From contig MSJI02000905.1 in the NCBI GenBank assembly GCA_001931905.2, positions 122,533 through 186,532 on the forward strand: a stretch of DNA of 64,000 nt. The letters are read 5' to 3'. The DNA is from Cladosporium sp. IMV 00045. Lineage: Eukaryota; Ascomycota; Dothideomycetes; Cladosporiales; Cladosporiaceae. Of the stretch, positions 33,584 through 42,205 are shown piece after piece. Position 1 is the stretch's first letter. Each line of letters starts with the position of its first letter. The position numbers and the translations under genes were made by a program. The notes under the pieces are model-generated. The model was not told where the DNA came from, did not search any database, and saw nothing but the letters and a program-made list of their open reading frames with translations.

Positions 33584-34738
33584 ATGCGAGGAGCCAGATC
33601 ATACTCGACGACGACGGATGAACGCTCTCCGTTGCTTGGATTCAATGCGTCCCTCAACGGACAGAATGGTCACGCTACATGTATAGACCATCACACTCAA
33701 TTCTGCAAACTTGTCGGCGTCACACCTCACACTACACCACCAGTCCATGAACATAGCCCTCATCCTCAATCACTCTACGCTCGCGCTCTTCAACGACGTC
33801 ACAATCAGTCATTCCTCTATGTCCTCACAGCCACCTTGATCAATGGCTTGCTCCTCTCCCAGGTCGTCCTCGGAGCAGCCCTCACCGCCCTGGCAGCCAG
33901 TAACAGCAGCCGCGTCCTAATCACCGTGTTCGGCGCAGCCAACACAGTCATAGCCGGCATCGTCGCGTTTCTCAAATCCAGAGGCCAGCCTCTACGTGCT
34001 CGCATGTTCCGCGATGATCTTGACCGCGTCGTCGACGAAATCGAGTCTTCGGCCGTGATGTGGCTGGGGATCTCGAGCGGTATGCATGGCTACGACGCCA
34101 TCGATACAGACGACCAGGTCACCGTTCGCAGCGAAGTGGCAAGACTAACACGCTTGTACGATCGTGCTGTCAAGGCGAACACGACGAATGACCCGGACTT
34201 GTACGCTGCTGGCGGACCAGGCGATTTCCATCATGCTGCCCTGAGAGCGAGACCTGGCCAGCCGAACATGCCTGCCATGGCGCCTCAACCGACCATTCCT
34301 GCAGCTCCTGCGCCAGTAGCTCAAGCACCAGCCGTAGAGCCGGCTGATGAAAGTCCTGCGACCAAAGCCCCATCTCCGAGTCCAACACCTAAGCCTACCG
34401 AGGAGCCCAAGCCCGTCGAAGAAGGCAATCTTCCAGGGTCAGAAAATGCACCGCCCGACGCAAGCAAGGAGCCTTTAATCCCCGTGCAAAACGACGGCAC
34501 CACGCCATCTCCATTACCAGAGCAAGCACCCATAAACGGCAACCAAACCACAGAAGTACCGACCCCAGCAACTCCGCCAACAGAACAACCTGATCCAGAC
34601 GCCAGTCCCGCAACCGCAGCTAGCTTTCCCGTCAAAGAAGAGAAGCCATCTGAGAAATTAAGCAAATCAACAAGGCTGGACGAGCTACGGAGGTCTGGGA
34701 GTGATGCTCAGGCTTTGTCGCCTTTTTTCAACATTTAG
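33584..34738 (+). CDS. Fungal SLATT-domain (two-TM) protein
   Basis: Single exon, 384 residues. Residues about 64-165 match the fungal SLATT domain: LYARALQRRHNQSF, a first hydrophobic helix (LTATLINGLLLSQVVLGAAL), a second (VLITVFGAANTVIAGIVAFL) and KSRGQPLRARMFRDDLDRVV, then EIESSAVMWLGISSG. SLATT domains were described from bacterial nucleotide-linked conflict systems as pore-forming or membrane effectors; fungi have a stand-alone branch of unknown role. The segment after residue 220 is disordered and Pro/Ala/Glu-rich. No sensor or nucleotidyltransferase domain is fused. The first ATG is used. Adjacent genes suggest no partner. Confidence 0.85.
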   Translation: MRGARSYSTTTDERSPLLGFNASLNGQNGHATCIDHHTQFCKLVGVTPHTTPPVHEHSPHPQSLYARALQRRHNQSFLYVLTATLINGLLLSQVVLGAALTALAASNSSRVLITVFGAANTVIAGIVAFLKSRGQPLRARMFRDDLDRVVDEIESSAVMWLGISSGMHGYDAIDTDDQVTVRSEVARLTRLYDRAVKANTTNDPDLYAAGGPGDFHHAALRARPGQPNMPAMAPQPTIPAAPAPVAQAPAVEPADESPATKAPSPSPTPKPTEEPKPVEEGNLPGSENAPPDASKEPLIPVQNDGTTPSPLPEQAPINGNQTTEVPTPATPPTEQPDPDASPATAASFPVKEEKPSEKLSKSTRLDELRRSGSDAQALSPFFNI

Positions 34739-35176
34739 TTGCTGCTCGGTGGGACATCTATAATGGTAACATATCTTGTGAAATACCAAAATCAACCCTG
34801 AGTCTATACTTGATCTGAATGTATTCGTTCTTGGTTTCTCAAAAGGTCGAAGTGTTCGCATTGAAGAAGCGGACGAAAGGTAGACAAGGGAACGCGCGCA
34901 AATGCTCCCACTCTGGTGATGCTACGGAATGAGCCACCCTTGCGAGCATGAGAATGATGCAAAAAGAGCGACAACATTGGTGGAGTCCATGCACTGATCA
35001 TAAAAGCAGAGATGTAAACATCCATACCCAATGCAATAACCCGCAGGAACACCCTTTCGAAAAGAGCAATCTTCTCCATCTGACATCCGCAACCTCAATA
35101 TCCTAAGTTTTACAATGGCCATTGAGTATCAATGCCACTCCTTCAATTGCCCCTGCCTCATACACACCGCAGTACT
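34739..35176. other. Convergent intergenic region
   Basis: About 440 bp between the 3' ends of the SLATT gene and the RS-rich gene. It holds UTRs only; a short minus-strand frame overlaps here but has no support. Confidence 0.5.
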
Positions 35177-36214
35177 CTAATACCGGACTCTCTCCCCTCC
35201 AAATCTCGAGCGAGACCCACGTCCCCCTGCGCGACGACCGTATGGGCTCGGCTCGCGATTAATCGATCGATTGCGACGATTTGTGTGAACAGCTGCACGA
35301 GGCCGGTAAGTGTGAGACGGATCGTTCAACCCGTTCGCAGAGAATGGATGGTGAACGCTAGGAGACCGACGGCGGCGACGATACATGTCAGGCGGTGGAG
35401 AGTATCGATGAGTCGAGGCCACCCTCCTTGGCGCTGGGGTTTGGTAGTTGGCATAGGTCTGGGAGTACCTTTGATCGTCCCTCGTGAAAGGGTGGACGAC
35501 GCTGTGAGAGCGTTGGCGATAGTAAGTTGCATTATGACGAGTATAGCGACGTGGGCGTATTGGCGATAGAGTAGGAGGGTACTCGAGACGCTCGTAGTGG
35601 GCAGGATATGCTCTCGATCGACCTCTGTGTTCGGGCTCGCGGAGGTAATCGTTTGGATGAGGACGAGTGTTTGCAAGGGACATGCTGTCTTCTGGGTAGA
35701 TGGTTGATTGTCTCGGGGTTCTGGCTCTGCTTCTGCCGCGTCGTTCACGCTCTGGCGAGTCTCTTCTGAATCCTCGAATACGAGGTGGAGAAGGCGTTTG
35801 ATGCTTTTTGCGGCCTGCGTGACGAGATCTAGAACGAGCTTTGTTCTTGACGTCGGGAAGTCGGGCATACTCTGTGTCTCTGTCACTACCACCACGAGGC
35901 ACATCCCGACGTGCACGCTGCCTTTCACGCCCACGACGTTCTTCTACACACGCGTTAGCGAAGGAGCATGAATACAAGACCTCTGTCGTACTGCAAGACT
36001 TACCCTTCTCTGCTCCTTCATCTTCCATGTGATGACGAAGGGCCATCATATACCCCTGCCTCCTCCCTGCAAGCAGGGCTCTTGCTTGACCATGACGGAT
36101 TTCTTCTGCGGGGACGAGGCGCGAGTAAGGACTGTAGGGGTTGCCATGGCCTGGAGGCCAGTATCTGTAGGGGTTCGGATACATGTCTGCTGGTCGTTCG
36201 ATGATGGGTGCCAT
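35177..36214 (-). CDS. Arg/Ser-rich, disordered protein of unknown function
   Basis: Two exons, 36214-36004 and 35943-35177, if the 60-bp intron at 35944-36003 (gtaagt...ctaac...gtgtag) is removed; product 325 residues. Without splicing the frame stays open (345 residues). The sequence is rich in Arg, Tyr, Ser and Pro with RRGRSRARTPR, RRRRRSPSVHHPF and similar strings. No fold is recognised. Such proteins are often nuclear or RNA-associated, but that is only inference from composition. Confidence 0.65.
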   Translation of the reverse strand: MAPIIERPADMYPNPYRYWPPGHGNPYSPYSRLVPAEEIRHGQARALLAGRRQGYMMALRHHMEDEGAEKGKSCSTTEVLYSCSFANACVEERRGRERQRARRDVPRGGSDRDTEYARLPDVKNKARSRSRHAGRKKHQTPSPPRIRGFRRDSPERERRGRSRARTPRQSTIYPEDSMSLANTRPHPNDYLREPEHRGRSRAYPAHYERLEYPPTLSPIRPRRYTRHNATYYRQRSHSVVHPFTRDDQRYSQTYANYQTPAPRRVASTHRYSPPPDMYRRRRRSPSVHHPFSANGLNDPSHTYRPRAAVHTNRRNRSINREPSPYGRRAGGRGSRSRFGGERVRY

Positions 36215-36998
36215 GAGGGAAGTGTCGGTATGGATTAGAAGTATGTTAAGTTTACAGGCGGCGGTGGAGGTTATGACAGTTGAAAGAAGAAGGTGTTTCG
36301 ATCTTCTTTGATCCAGTCAACCGGGTCGTTTGTGACGTTTGTTTCGACAGTTGTAAGTGAAGGCCGAAGTATCGATCCATAAGTAACTTGTGTTGTGGAT
36401 ATTCACTCTTACTTGTGGTCAAGGTGATCGGGATCTTGACTGCCTTTACTTACCCCCACATACATCCTGCAGGTTCAATAGAGCCCTCTCGACATCCACA
36501 TGTCTCCGTGATTTTTCTAGTCTACCCATCAGACCCGTCTCAGACGAGCATCACTTTGAGCTCTTCGTCTTTCAGCAACTCCATTTGGCCTTCGGAACTT
36601 CTGGTCAATCGGCAGTAAAAGTAGCTCTAGCTTCAGTTGCATAGATTCGATCAAAGGATGTGCATGCCGCAATGATGCAAGGCCATCGATCTGGTTACGA
36701 TTTGGGAATCTCACCTGGGCCATCTCGCTGTCGTTACCCTTTCTCCACATTGACAGGCTGATGACACGTCTGGGGGACTGAGAGGTAATCGCTTCTCACT
36801 CGCTTGAACAACCTTGTCCTGGCTTGATCGTGGTCTATAAATGAAACAAAAGAAAATGCAAGGTCTACTACCACGGATCGATCACTGTCCCCAACCAACC
36901 GACAAAAACAAAAACAAGACACAACCCACCAGTGAGATCAAGAAAAAATATCAAAAAAGAACAGCAGCCTGCTTTCACAGACTTGTAGATATAGGAAT
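36215..36998. other. Intergenic, nothing recognised
   Basis: About 0.8 kb upstream of the RS-rich gene, containing its promoter. The last 150 bp, next to the tRNA, are A-rich. No gene was seen. Confidence 0.5.
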
Positions 36999-37090
36999 AG
37001 CCGAAGGTGGGGCTCGAACCCACGACCTTGAGGTTGATCTCTTGTGCTATTAATAAGAGCCACACGCTCTACCGATTGAGCTACCCCGGC
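36999..37090 (-). tRNA. tRNA-Lys (anticodon CTT) with intron
   Basis: 92 nt on the minus strand: acceptor stem GCCGGGG/CTTCGGC, D-arm GCTCAATCGGTAGAGC, loop CTCTTA and a 19-nt intron after base 37 (TTAATAGCACAAGAGATCA) whose AAGAG pairs with the anticodon, T-arm GTGGG TTCGAGC CCCAC, discriminator T. Mature length is 73. The anticodon stem TGTGG/CCTCA has a central T-T mismatch. Confidence 0.9.
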
Positions 37091-37860
37091 AAGGGTTGTG
37101 TTGATGAGTAGAGGGTGGAGGTTGTTGATTCGATAGCTTAGTGCAAAAGACAGGCGAGAAGAAAGCATGGCCGATTTTTTGCGATTTTTTTCGGGTCCTG
37201 GTGGGTCTGGCGTCGAGCTTGTGGGTATGGGCCGAGATTGAGCCGATAAGGTGAGGTTAGGGGGTGGGTGGGTGGTGAACGGAAGGTTGGATGATGGGGA
37301 AATGTATTCAAGGTGCGTTTGGAATCGATGAGGTTGACGTGTCGCGGGACTTTCACTTACATTATGACCGCATTGGGAAGTAGCGGCTTGCGTGCCTTCC
37401 TTGTGGGTGGCATTCCCGGCGAACGGGCTGGGACAATCATGGATCGATCAGACCTCTTGCGATCGACTTCCAGAGAGTCGAGAATACTAACCAGTGATAT
37501 TTCGAGTCGTGCATGTTTTGCTGAAATAATGTTGGAAAGCGGAAACTGTTGAGATTGACCGATTGAAGCCCTCCAGTCCCAAGCGACACTGAATTCCAGA
37601 ATCGACAAGGTGGTCAAGGTCTCCAATCAAGAATGTGTGTTGCAGCAAATCGAAAATGTAATTTGTTGAGCTTGCGCCCATCTATCCTGCAGCGACTGCG
37701 AAGTCACGCTCCAATCTTTCGTAATAACCCTCATTTTTTAGCCCTTCGCATAAATCCTTCGTCGGGTATCGTACAGGTTCGTGAGAACCAAAATTCGTTT
37801 CCATCTCATAACACTTGTTCTTGTTGTAGCCTGATTGACTCGTATCATGTCATATCCTTT
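37091..37860. other. Intergenic, nothing recognised
   Basis: About 0.8 kb between the tRNA 5' end and the 3' end of the PQ-loop gene. No coding sequence, repeat or RNA was recognised. Confidence 0.5.
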
Positions 37861-38769
37861 CTAAACCACAGCCTCGCTCTCCTCTTTCTTCTCGCCAAAC
37901 GCGCGGAACTGTGCGAAAATGATAAAGTCCTCCACCATGGTGCCGAGGCTGCCGATGAGCCAGGGAACGTTCGTCTTGACGTACTCTCCTTCTAGGGAGT
38001 GAAAGAGAATGCCTGCGCCGTAGGTCGCGTTTCCGAGCAGGCTGAGGAGGAAGAACAGCAGACTCAGGCCCTCGCAGCTCTGGTCGCGCTGGTTCTTAAT
38101 GATTTGCGGCACGCGCGCACCGAGGTAGAGGAGTGCGGAGCCATAGCCGAGAATGCTAGCGCCGAGGGGTGTAGGGTCGTTGGTCTCCTTCAAGGGGACG
38201 GGGTGCCAGGCACCGGTCTTGTAGGCGAGAGCCCAGCCAGCTGTGCCGGCAATGATGATCGCGAGGATGGACAGGGTGTTCTTCAACCAGGCGGAGGCTG
38301 CGGTAGGCTTGTCCATGAGGCGGGTGAGGGAGTCTCGGCGGTGAGAGCCGTGGGAGAGAGTGCTGCGACGACGCGAAGCGGCAGAGGGCTTGCGGTGAGT
38401 TTGTGCCGTGTTGATCAAAGGATCGGTTTCGGCTGCAACCTGCTCCTCTGACGCGGTCGCCGCATCTTTCTTCGCATTGAGAGTGTTGTAGTAAATGCAT
38501 TGCGCGATCAGCGCTCCATCCGCGAAGCAAAAGTAGATTGCCAGCGCGATAACAGTCGGCACAAGGCCTGCCCACAGCCCTCCCGCGAGCGACAGAATAT
38601 CTCCGGCAGCCCAGATGAAAAGGAAGGTCATACTAATGCCGTCCGCATGGCCATTGGTGTAGTTCTCAATTAACTGGGGAACGAGGAGGAAGATCCAAGC
38701 AGCGAGAGAAATGCTGCCGAAGATACCACTGCAGGCCTCGTTCCAGGTGAGGGCGATTGGGTGGCCCAT
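37861..38769 (-). CDS. PQ-loop vacuolar amino-acid transporter (Ypq/PQLC2-like)
   Basis: Single exon, 302 residues. Two PQ motifs are visible, LLVPQLIEN (Pro31-Gln32) and ARVPQIIKN (Pro221-Gln222), each at the end of a first helix of a three-helix repeat; about seven hydrophobic helices in all. The central loop (residues 98-165) is hydrophilic with RRRSTLSHGSHRRDSL. The family exports cationic amino acids across the vacuolar or lysosomal membrane. The N-terminal part (SGIFGSISLAAW, GLWAGLVPT) resembles Ypq1-3 more than Stm1 or KDEL-type relatives. Length is typical. The first ATG is used. Vacuolar location is inferred. Confidence 0.9.
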   Translation of the reverse strand: MGHPIALTWNEACSGIFGSISLAAWIFLLVPQLIENYTNGHADGISMTFLFIWAAGDILSLAGGLWAGLVPTVIALAIYFCFADGALIAQCIYYNTLNAKKDAATASEEQVAAETDPLINTAQTHRKPSAASRRRSTLSHGSHRRDSLTRLMDKPTAASAWLKNTLSILAIIIAGTAGWALAYKTGAWHPVPLKETNDPTPLGASILGYGSALLYLGARVPQIIKNQRDQSCEGLSLLFFLLSLLGNATYGAGILFHSLEGEYVKTNVPWLIGSLGTMVEDFIIFAQFRAFGEKKEESEAVV

Positions 38770-39853
38770 GGTGGAAGAATGAAGATATCTGTGTCTTCCT
38801 TGGCCGAGTAAGAGGTATATGGCGACCTGCGCCTGCGGTAGCTTGGTTGTTGGACTGGTCGCACGAGCAGAGTCGAGTCAATGGTCGGACAGACCAGAGA
38901 TAGCGTAGAGTTCAACGTAGGAAGCACTCAAGCGGTCAATGCACATTCACGTCAAGCTTGGGCTCGGCTTTCCTGAATCAGACGAAGTGAATTTGCGCCG
39001 GGCGAATCAGAGAGCGGCAATTGCTCAGACTTGGGTAATCAAACAAACAAATAAATACGCCGTGGTAGATAGAGGTCTGCAGGCGATATCTTTGAAAGAT
39101 TCTTCCATGATGTTGCTACTCAGAAATGATTATCCACGCTGGCACGAGCATTGTCTGTCGTCTGCTGTCATAGAAGTCACTTCCACCAAATGGACAACGT
39201 CCATCCTCTCGCCTATCCTCTCGTGCGGCATTGAATTGATGTGAAGGGCGTATATGGTCGGTCGTCAGGTGTAGTGAATAGCAGGGGGTATTGATCGATG
39301 AGGGGTTCCCTGCCTCCTTCAATGTTCATGGCACTGTGGATAATCCTGGGATATGGGATAACACCATCATTGTTAGCCTGAGATACAGAAACGACATGCA
39401 ATTCCATGTGACAGAAGCAGAGCACGAGCTTGAAAGAGGTTTCCCTGTCGTGTATGGTGCTCGTATCCTTTCTCATCTTTTCAGAATAGCGATATCACAC
39501 CATTGAAGAAGTCATTGAAAAATTCAATGATCTCAGACATCGAGATAGCGTCATATGGTGGTATCATTGATCATGTTCTCAAGGGTGGTAGAGGAAAGTG
39601 AAGGAGAGGGCGAGTGTCACATGCTTGCTCTCATGCGGCTCAAAGAGAGACTACTGTATTGGGAAGTAAAAGCGGGCCGAGAATCTGGGGTAGCTCCCGC
39701 ATCGCGCTCTGGCGCAGCTCACATTTATTATTGTCCCCGCGACAATAACTCTCTTTTCCTCTTCTACCTACCACGACCGACCAGTTTTTCGTTTTGCGAC
39801 CACCGAGACCCCCGCGCACACACACCACATACATCGCATTCCTCGCAAGCAAA
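38770..39853. promoter_or_regulatory. Divergent intergenic region
   Basis: About 1.1 kb between the PQ-loop gene and the following plus-strand gene. The 120 bp before the latter's ATG are pyrimidine-rich (ctctcttttcctcttctacc), like a fungal core promoter. Nothing else was seen. Confidence 0.45.
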
Positions 39854-41620
39854 ATGGTCGCAACACGCAGGTCGACGGGTGGCCAGGCTGCGCCAGAGGC
39901 CGCCAACCTCTCCAAGGCGCAGCTGGCCGCCCTGAAGAAGCTCAAGATCGCCGGCACCGATGCCCTCAAGGGCGACAAGAAGGCGGTGGAGGCCGCTAAA
40001 CAAACCCTCGAGACGTACCACTATCGTGGCGCCTCGTACGCCAAAGACGAGCGCACGAAGCCAGAGTGGATCGAGGGCTCGGCGACCAAAAATCGCCGGG
40101 GCTCAAGGGCCTCCACCGCCGACGCCGCCGCCGCCGCAGCCGACGTCGAACAGAGCACCAGAGAGGAGGAAGAACCTCCCACCAAGCGCCGCCGCCGCGA
40201 GGACGTTTCCTCGCCAGCACCAAAGGGGAGGTCAGCCCCAAAGACTCCGACCACGGGTGCGGCTACGGCCCCCCAAAACACCACCACAGCGGCGGCGAAG
40301 CGCAAGGCCGCGAGCCTCGACGACGACGACGAAGAACAACTCATGCCACCTCCTAAGAGGAGAGCATCCACGATGAAGCGCGACAGCATGAGCAACACCA
40401 AGGCCAGCGTCACAGAAGATGACCGCCAGAACGAGCGCCGCCCCAACCTGAAGCGCAAGCGCACAGCAGAGACCGAGCGACGCCATGTCAGCGACATCGA
40501 CCCAGCTCCGAAGCCCAAGGTCTCCCTGTCAGACAACAAGGGCATAGTAGATGAGATTGAGCGCCGTAGGCGTCAAGCTATTGCCAAGAGAGACGCTATC
40601 GAGAACGCCAACAAGCTGCAGACGCAACCGCTGCGCGATGAGGATATGCTCAGCGAAGCCGAGATCATCCGGATGCGTGGCGTGCAGCTAGCCAAAGCGA
40701 ATCGGATACTCAGAGAGAAAATGGAAGAGCACGCACAATCGACAGAGCTTCTCCAAAGAACCAAGCGTGACGAGGCTATGAAGAAATCCACGAAGGAGCA
40801 AGAAGATCGTGCAGGCGCATCTACTATGAAGCACGCCAACGCCAACGACGCCGCAGCCTACGGGCAGCGCGATGAGGACGTTATTACTGCGCAGTGGGAG
40901 CGCGAGCAGGGCCATGCCGACGAGGAGCAAGACGAAGTCGAGGATTCAGAGCAAGAGCAAGAGCAATACCGCAGCTCGCCGCAGAATACCAACAGCGCGA
41001 GCAATGAGAGTGTGGACAACGACCCTGAGCAAGCTCGCAGTCTTCCGCAGACCATCCAGGCTACCAGCGGCGGGAGCGAGATTCCCGAGACCCCATCCGT
41101 CACCGACGAAGCCAGCGAAGCTCGCGACCCAACGCCTTCTACTGAGCACAAGCTTGCGCGCCCAACCATCGAGTCTCACCAGGATCAAGCCGTCGCAGGC
41201 GCGCCTCGCCCTCAGACTCACTCGACCAACACCGAGAGACCCTCCACTTCCAGCAAACTGCCGCGCCCTGTATCGCGCGGCTACACTCCTGTTGGGAACA
41301 CCACTACCTCCGCCCACACCATCACGCCAACATCCGCCAACGGCCGCTCATCCAGCGCCGAGTCGAAAGTGAACTTCAGAGAGCTGCAGCCCGACTCCAT
41401 CCTCCCTCTCAAAGGCGCCGGCGGCCACAAAGTGCGCTGGTCCATCGAGAAAAGGCAAGCCGCTGAAGGCGGCAGAGCCGAGTACGCCATCGACATCGCC
41501 CGCCTTGACGGCGAAAGCAAGGCCGCTAGAGCTCGCAGAGTCAGACGTGAGCGCGAGATCGTCGAAGGCTGGGCCAAGATGACAGGCGGCAAGGTCGTTG
41601 AGAAGACCCCAGGCCAGTGA
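39854..41620 (+). CDS. Basic, mostly disordered nuclear-type protein, unknown
   Basis: Single exon, 588 residues from ATG 39854 (the frame is open upstream without ATG). Basic patches TKRRRRED, KRKAAS and LKRKRTAETERR look like nuclear localisation signals. A charged, coiled-coil-like stretch spans about residues 230-345 (IERRRRQAIAKRDAIENANK, ANRILREKMEEH). Then acidic and Ser/Thr/Pro-rich spacers, and a folded-looking end: FRELQPDSILPLKGAGGHK, VRWSIEKRQ and WAKMTGGK. The end probably is the conserved part. No family was recognised. The last 37 codons and 3' UTR are duplicated just downstream. Confidence 0.75.
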   Translation: MVATRRSTGGQAAPEAANLSKAQLAALKKLKIAGTDALKGDKKAVEAAKQTLETYHYRGASYAKDERTKPEWIEGSATKNRRGSRASTADAAAAAADVEQSTREEEEPPTKRRRREDVSSPAPKGRSAPKTPTTGAATAPQNTTTAAAKRKAASLDDDDEEQLMPPPKRRASTMKRDSMSNTKASVTEDDRQNERRPNLKRKRTAETERRHVSDIDPAPKPKVSLSDNKGIVDEIERRRRQAIAKRDAIENANKLQTQPLRDEDMLSEAEIIRMRGVQLAKANRILREKMEEHAQSTELLQRTKRDEAMKKSTKEQEDRAGASTMKHANANDAAAYGQRDEDVITAQWEREQGHADEEQDEVEDSEQEQEQYRSSPQNTNSASNESVDNDPEQARSLPQTIQATSGGSEIPETPSVTDEASEARDPTPSTEHKLARPTIESHQDQAVAGAPRPQTHSTNTERPSTSSKLPRPVSRGYTPVGNTTTSAHTITPTSANGRSSSAESKVNFRELQPDSILPLKGAGGHKVRWSIEKRQAAEGGRAEYAIDIARLDGESKAARARRVRREREIVEGWAKMTGGKVVEKTPGQ

Positions 41621-41952
41621 TCGGCTCGTTTGGAAAGATTCCAGATGTCTTTATCTCAGGGCACACACGACCCTTTTGCATCACATTGGATGACAGTACA
41701 CGACTTGGATGACTACAGCATTTTCACGGCGAAAGTAAGGCCACTAGAGCCCGCAGAGCTAGCCCGCAGAGTCAGACGCGAGCGAGAGATCTTCAACGGC
41801 TAGGCCAAGATGACCTACAACAACTCATCGAGAAGATCCAGTGAGCAGCTCGTTTTAAAAAGGTTTCCAAATGTCTTTACCTCAGGATCACACCACCTTT
41901 TTGCATCACCATCACATTGGATGACACTTCACGACCTGGATGAACAACAGCA
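41509..41952. repeat. Imperfect tandem duplication of the 3' end of the preceding gene
   Basis: Copy A, 41509-41720 (last codons, stop and 3' UTR of the intact gene); copy B, 41727-41952. Both contain cggcgaaag-aaggcc, gcagagtcagacg, gagatc, aggccaagatgac/gggccaagatgac, atgtctttacctcag/tatctcag, tttttgcatcac and cacattggatgacac/ag. Period about 218 bp. Copy B has insertions and an early stop, so it is not translated. Confidence 0.85.
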
Positions 41953-42004
41953 CGATTGATGAGCGTTTTTGTTTCTTTTCCACTCTTACTTTTTCCTTTT
42001 CTGT

Positions 42005-42205
42005 CTGTCTGGTTTGATACCCACGAGCAGCCGGCACGTCTGGCGCTTGTCTCTCTGTTCATCATCACCTTTTGCACAACTGTCTGGTTGATTGATACCC
42101 ACGAGCAGCCGTCTGGCGCTTGTCTCTCTTCATCATCATCACGTTGCACAATTGCACACTGGCATGGTTGCATACTGGCATGGTTGCATACTGGCACTCT
42201 GCATT
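42005..42205. repeat. 75-bp tandem repeat (two copies) and 16-bp repeat
   Basis: The unit starting ctgtctggtt and holding gatacccacgagcagccg with gcgcttgtctctct occurs at 42005-42079 and 42080-42154. It is followed by ctggcatggttgcata at 42159-42174 and 42175-42190, and a partial third copy. Confidence 0.8.

Noticed and set aside
34804..35079. 91-codon minus-strand frame next to the SLATT gene
   Set aside because: Lies in the convergent 3' region and lacks coding features.
36938..37168. Frames overlapping tRNA-Lys
   Set aside because: They are translations of the tRNA itself.
42005..42205. CRISPR-like array
   Set aside because: Only two or three adjacent copies without regular unique spacers; this is a eukaryotic tandem repeat.
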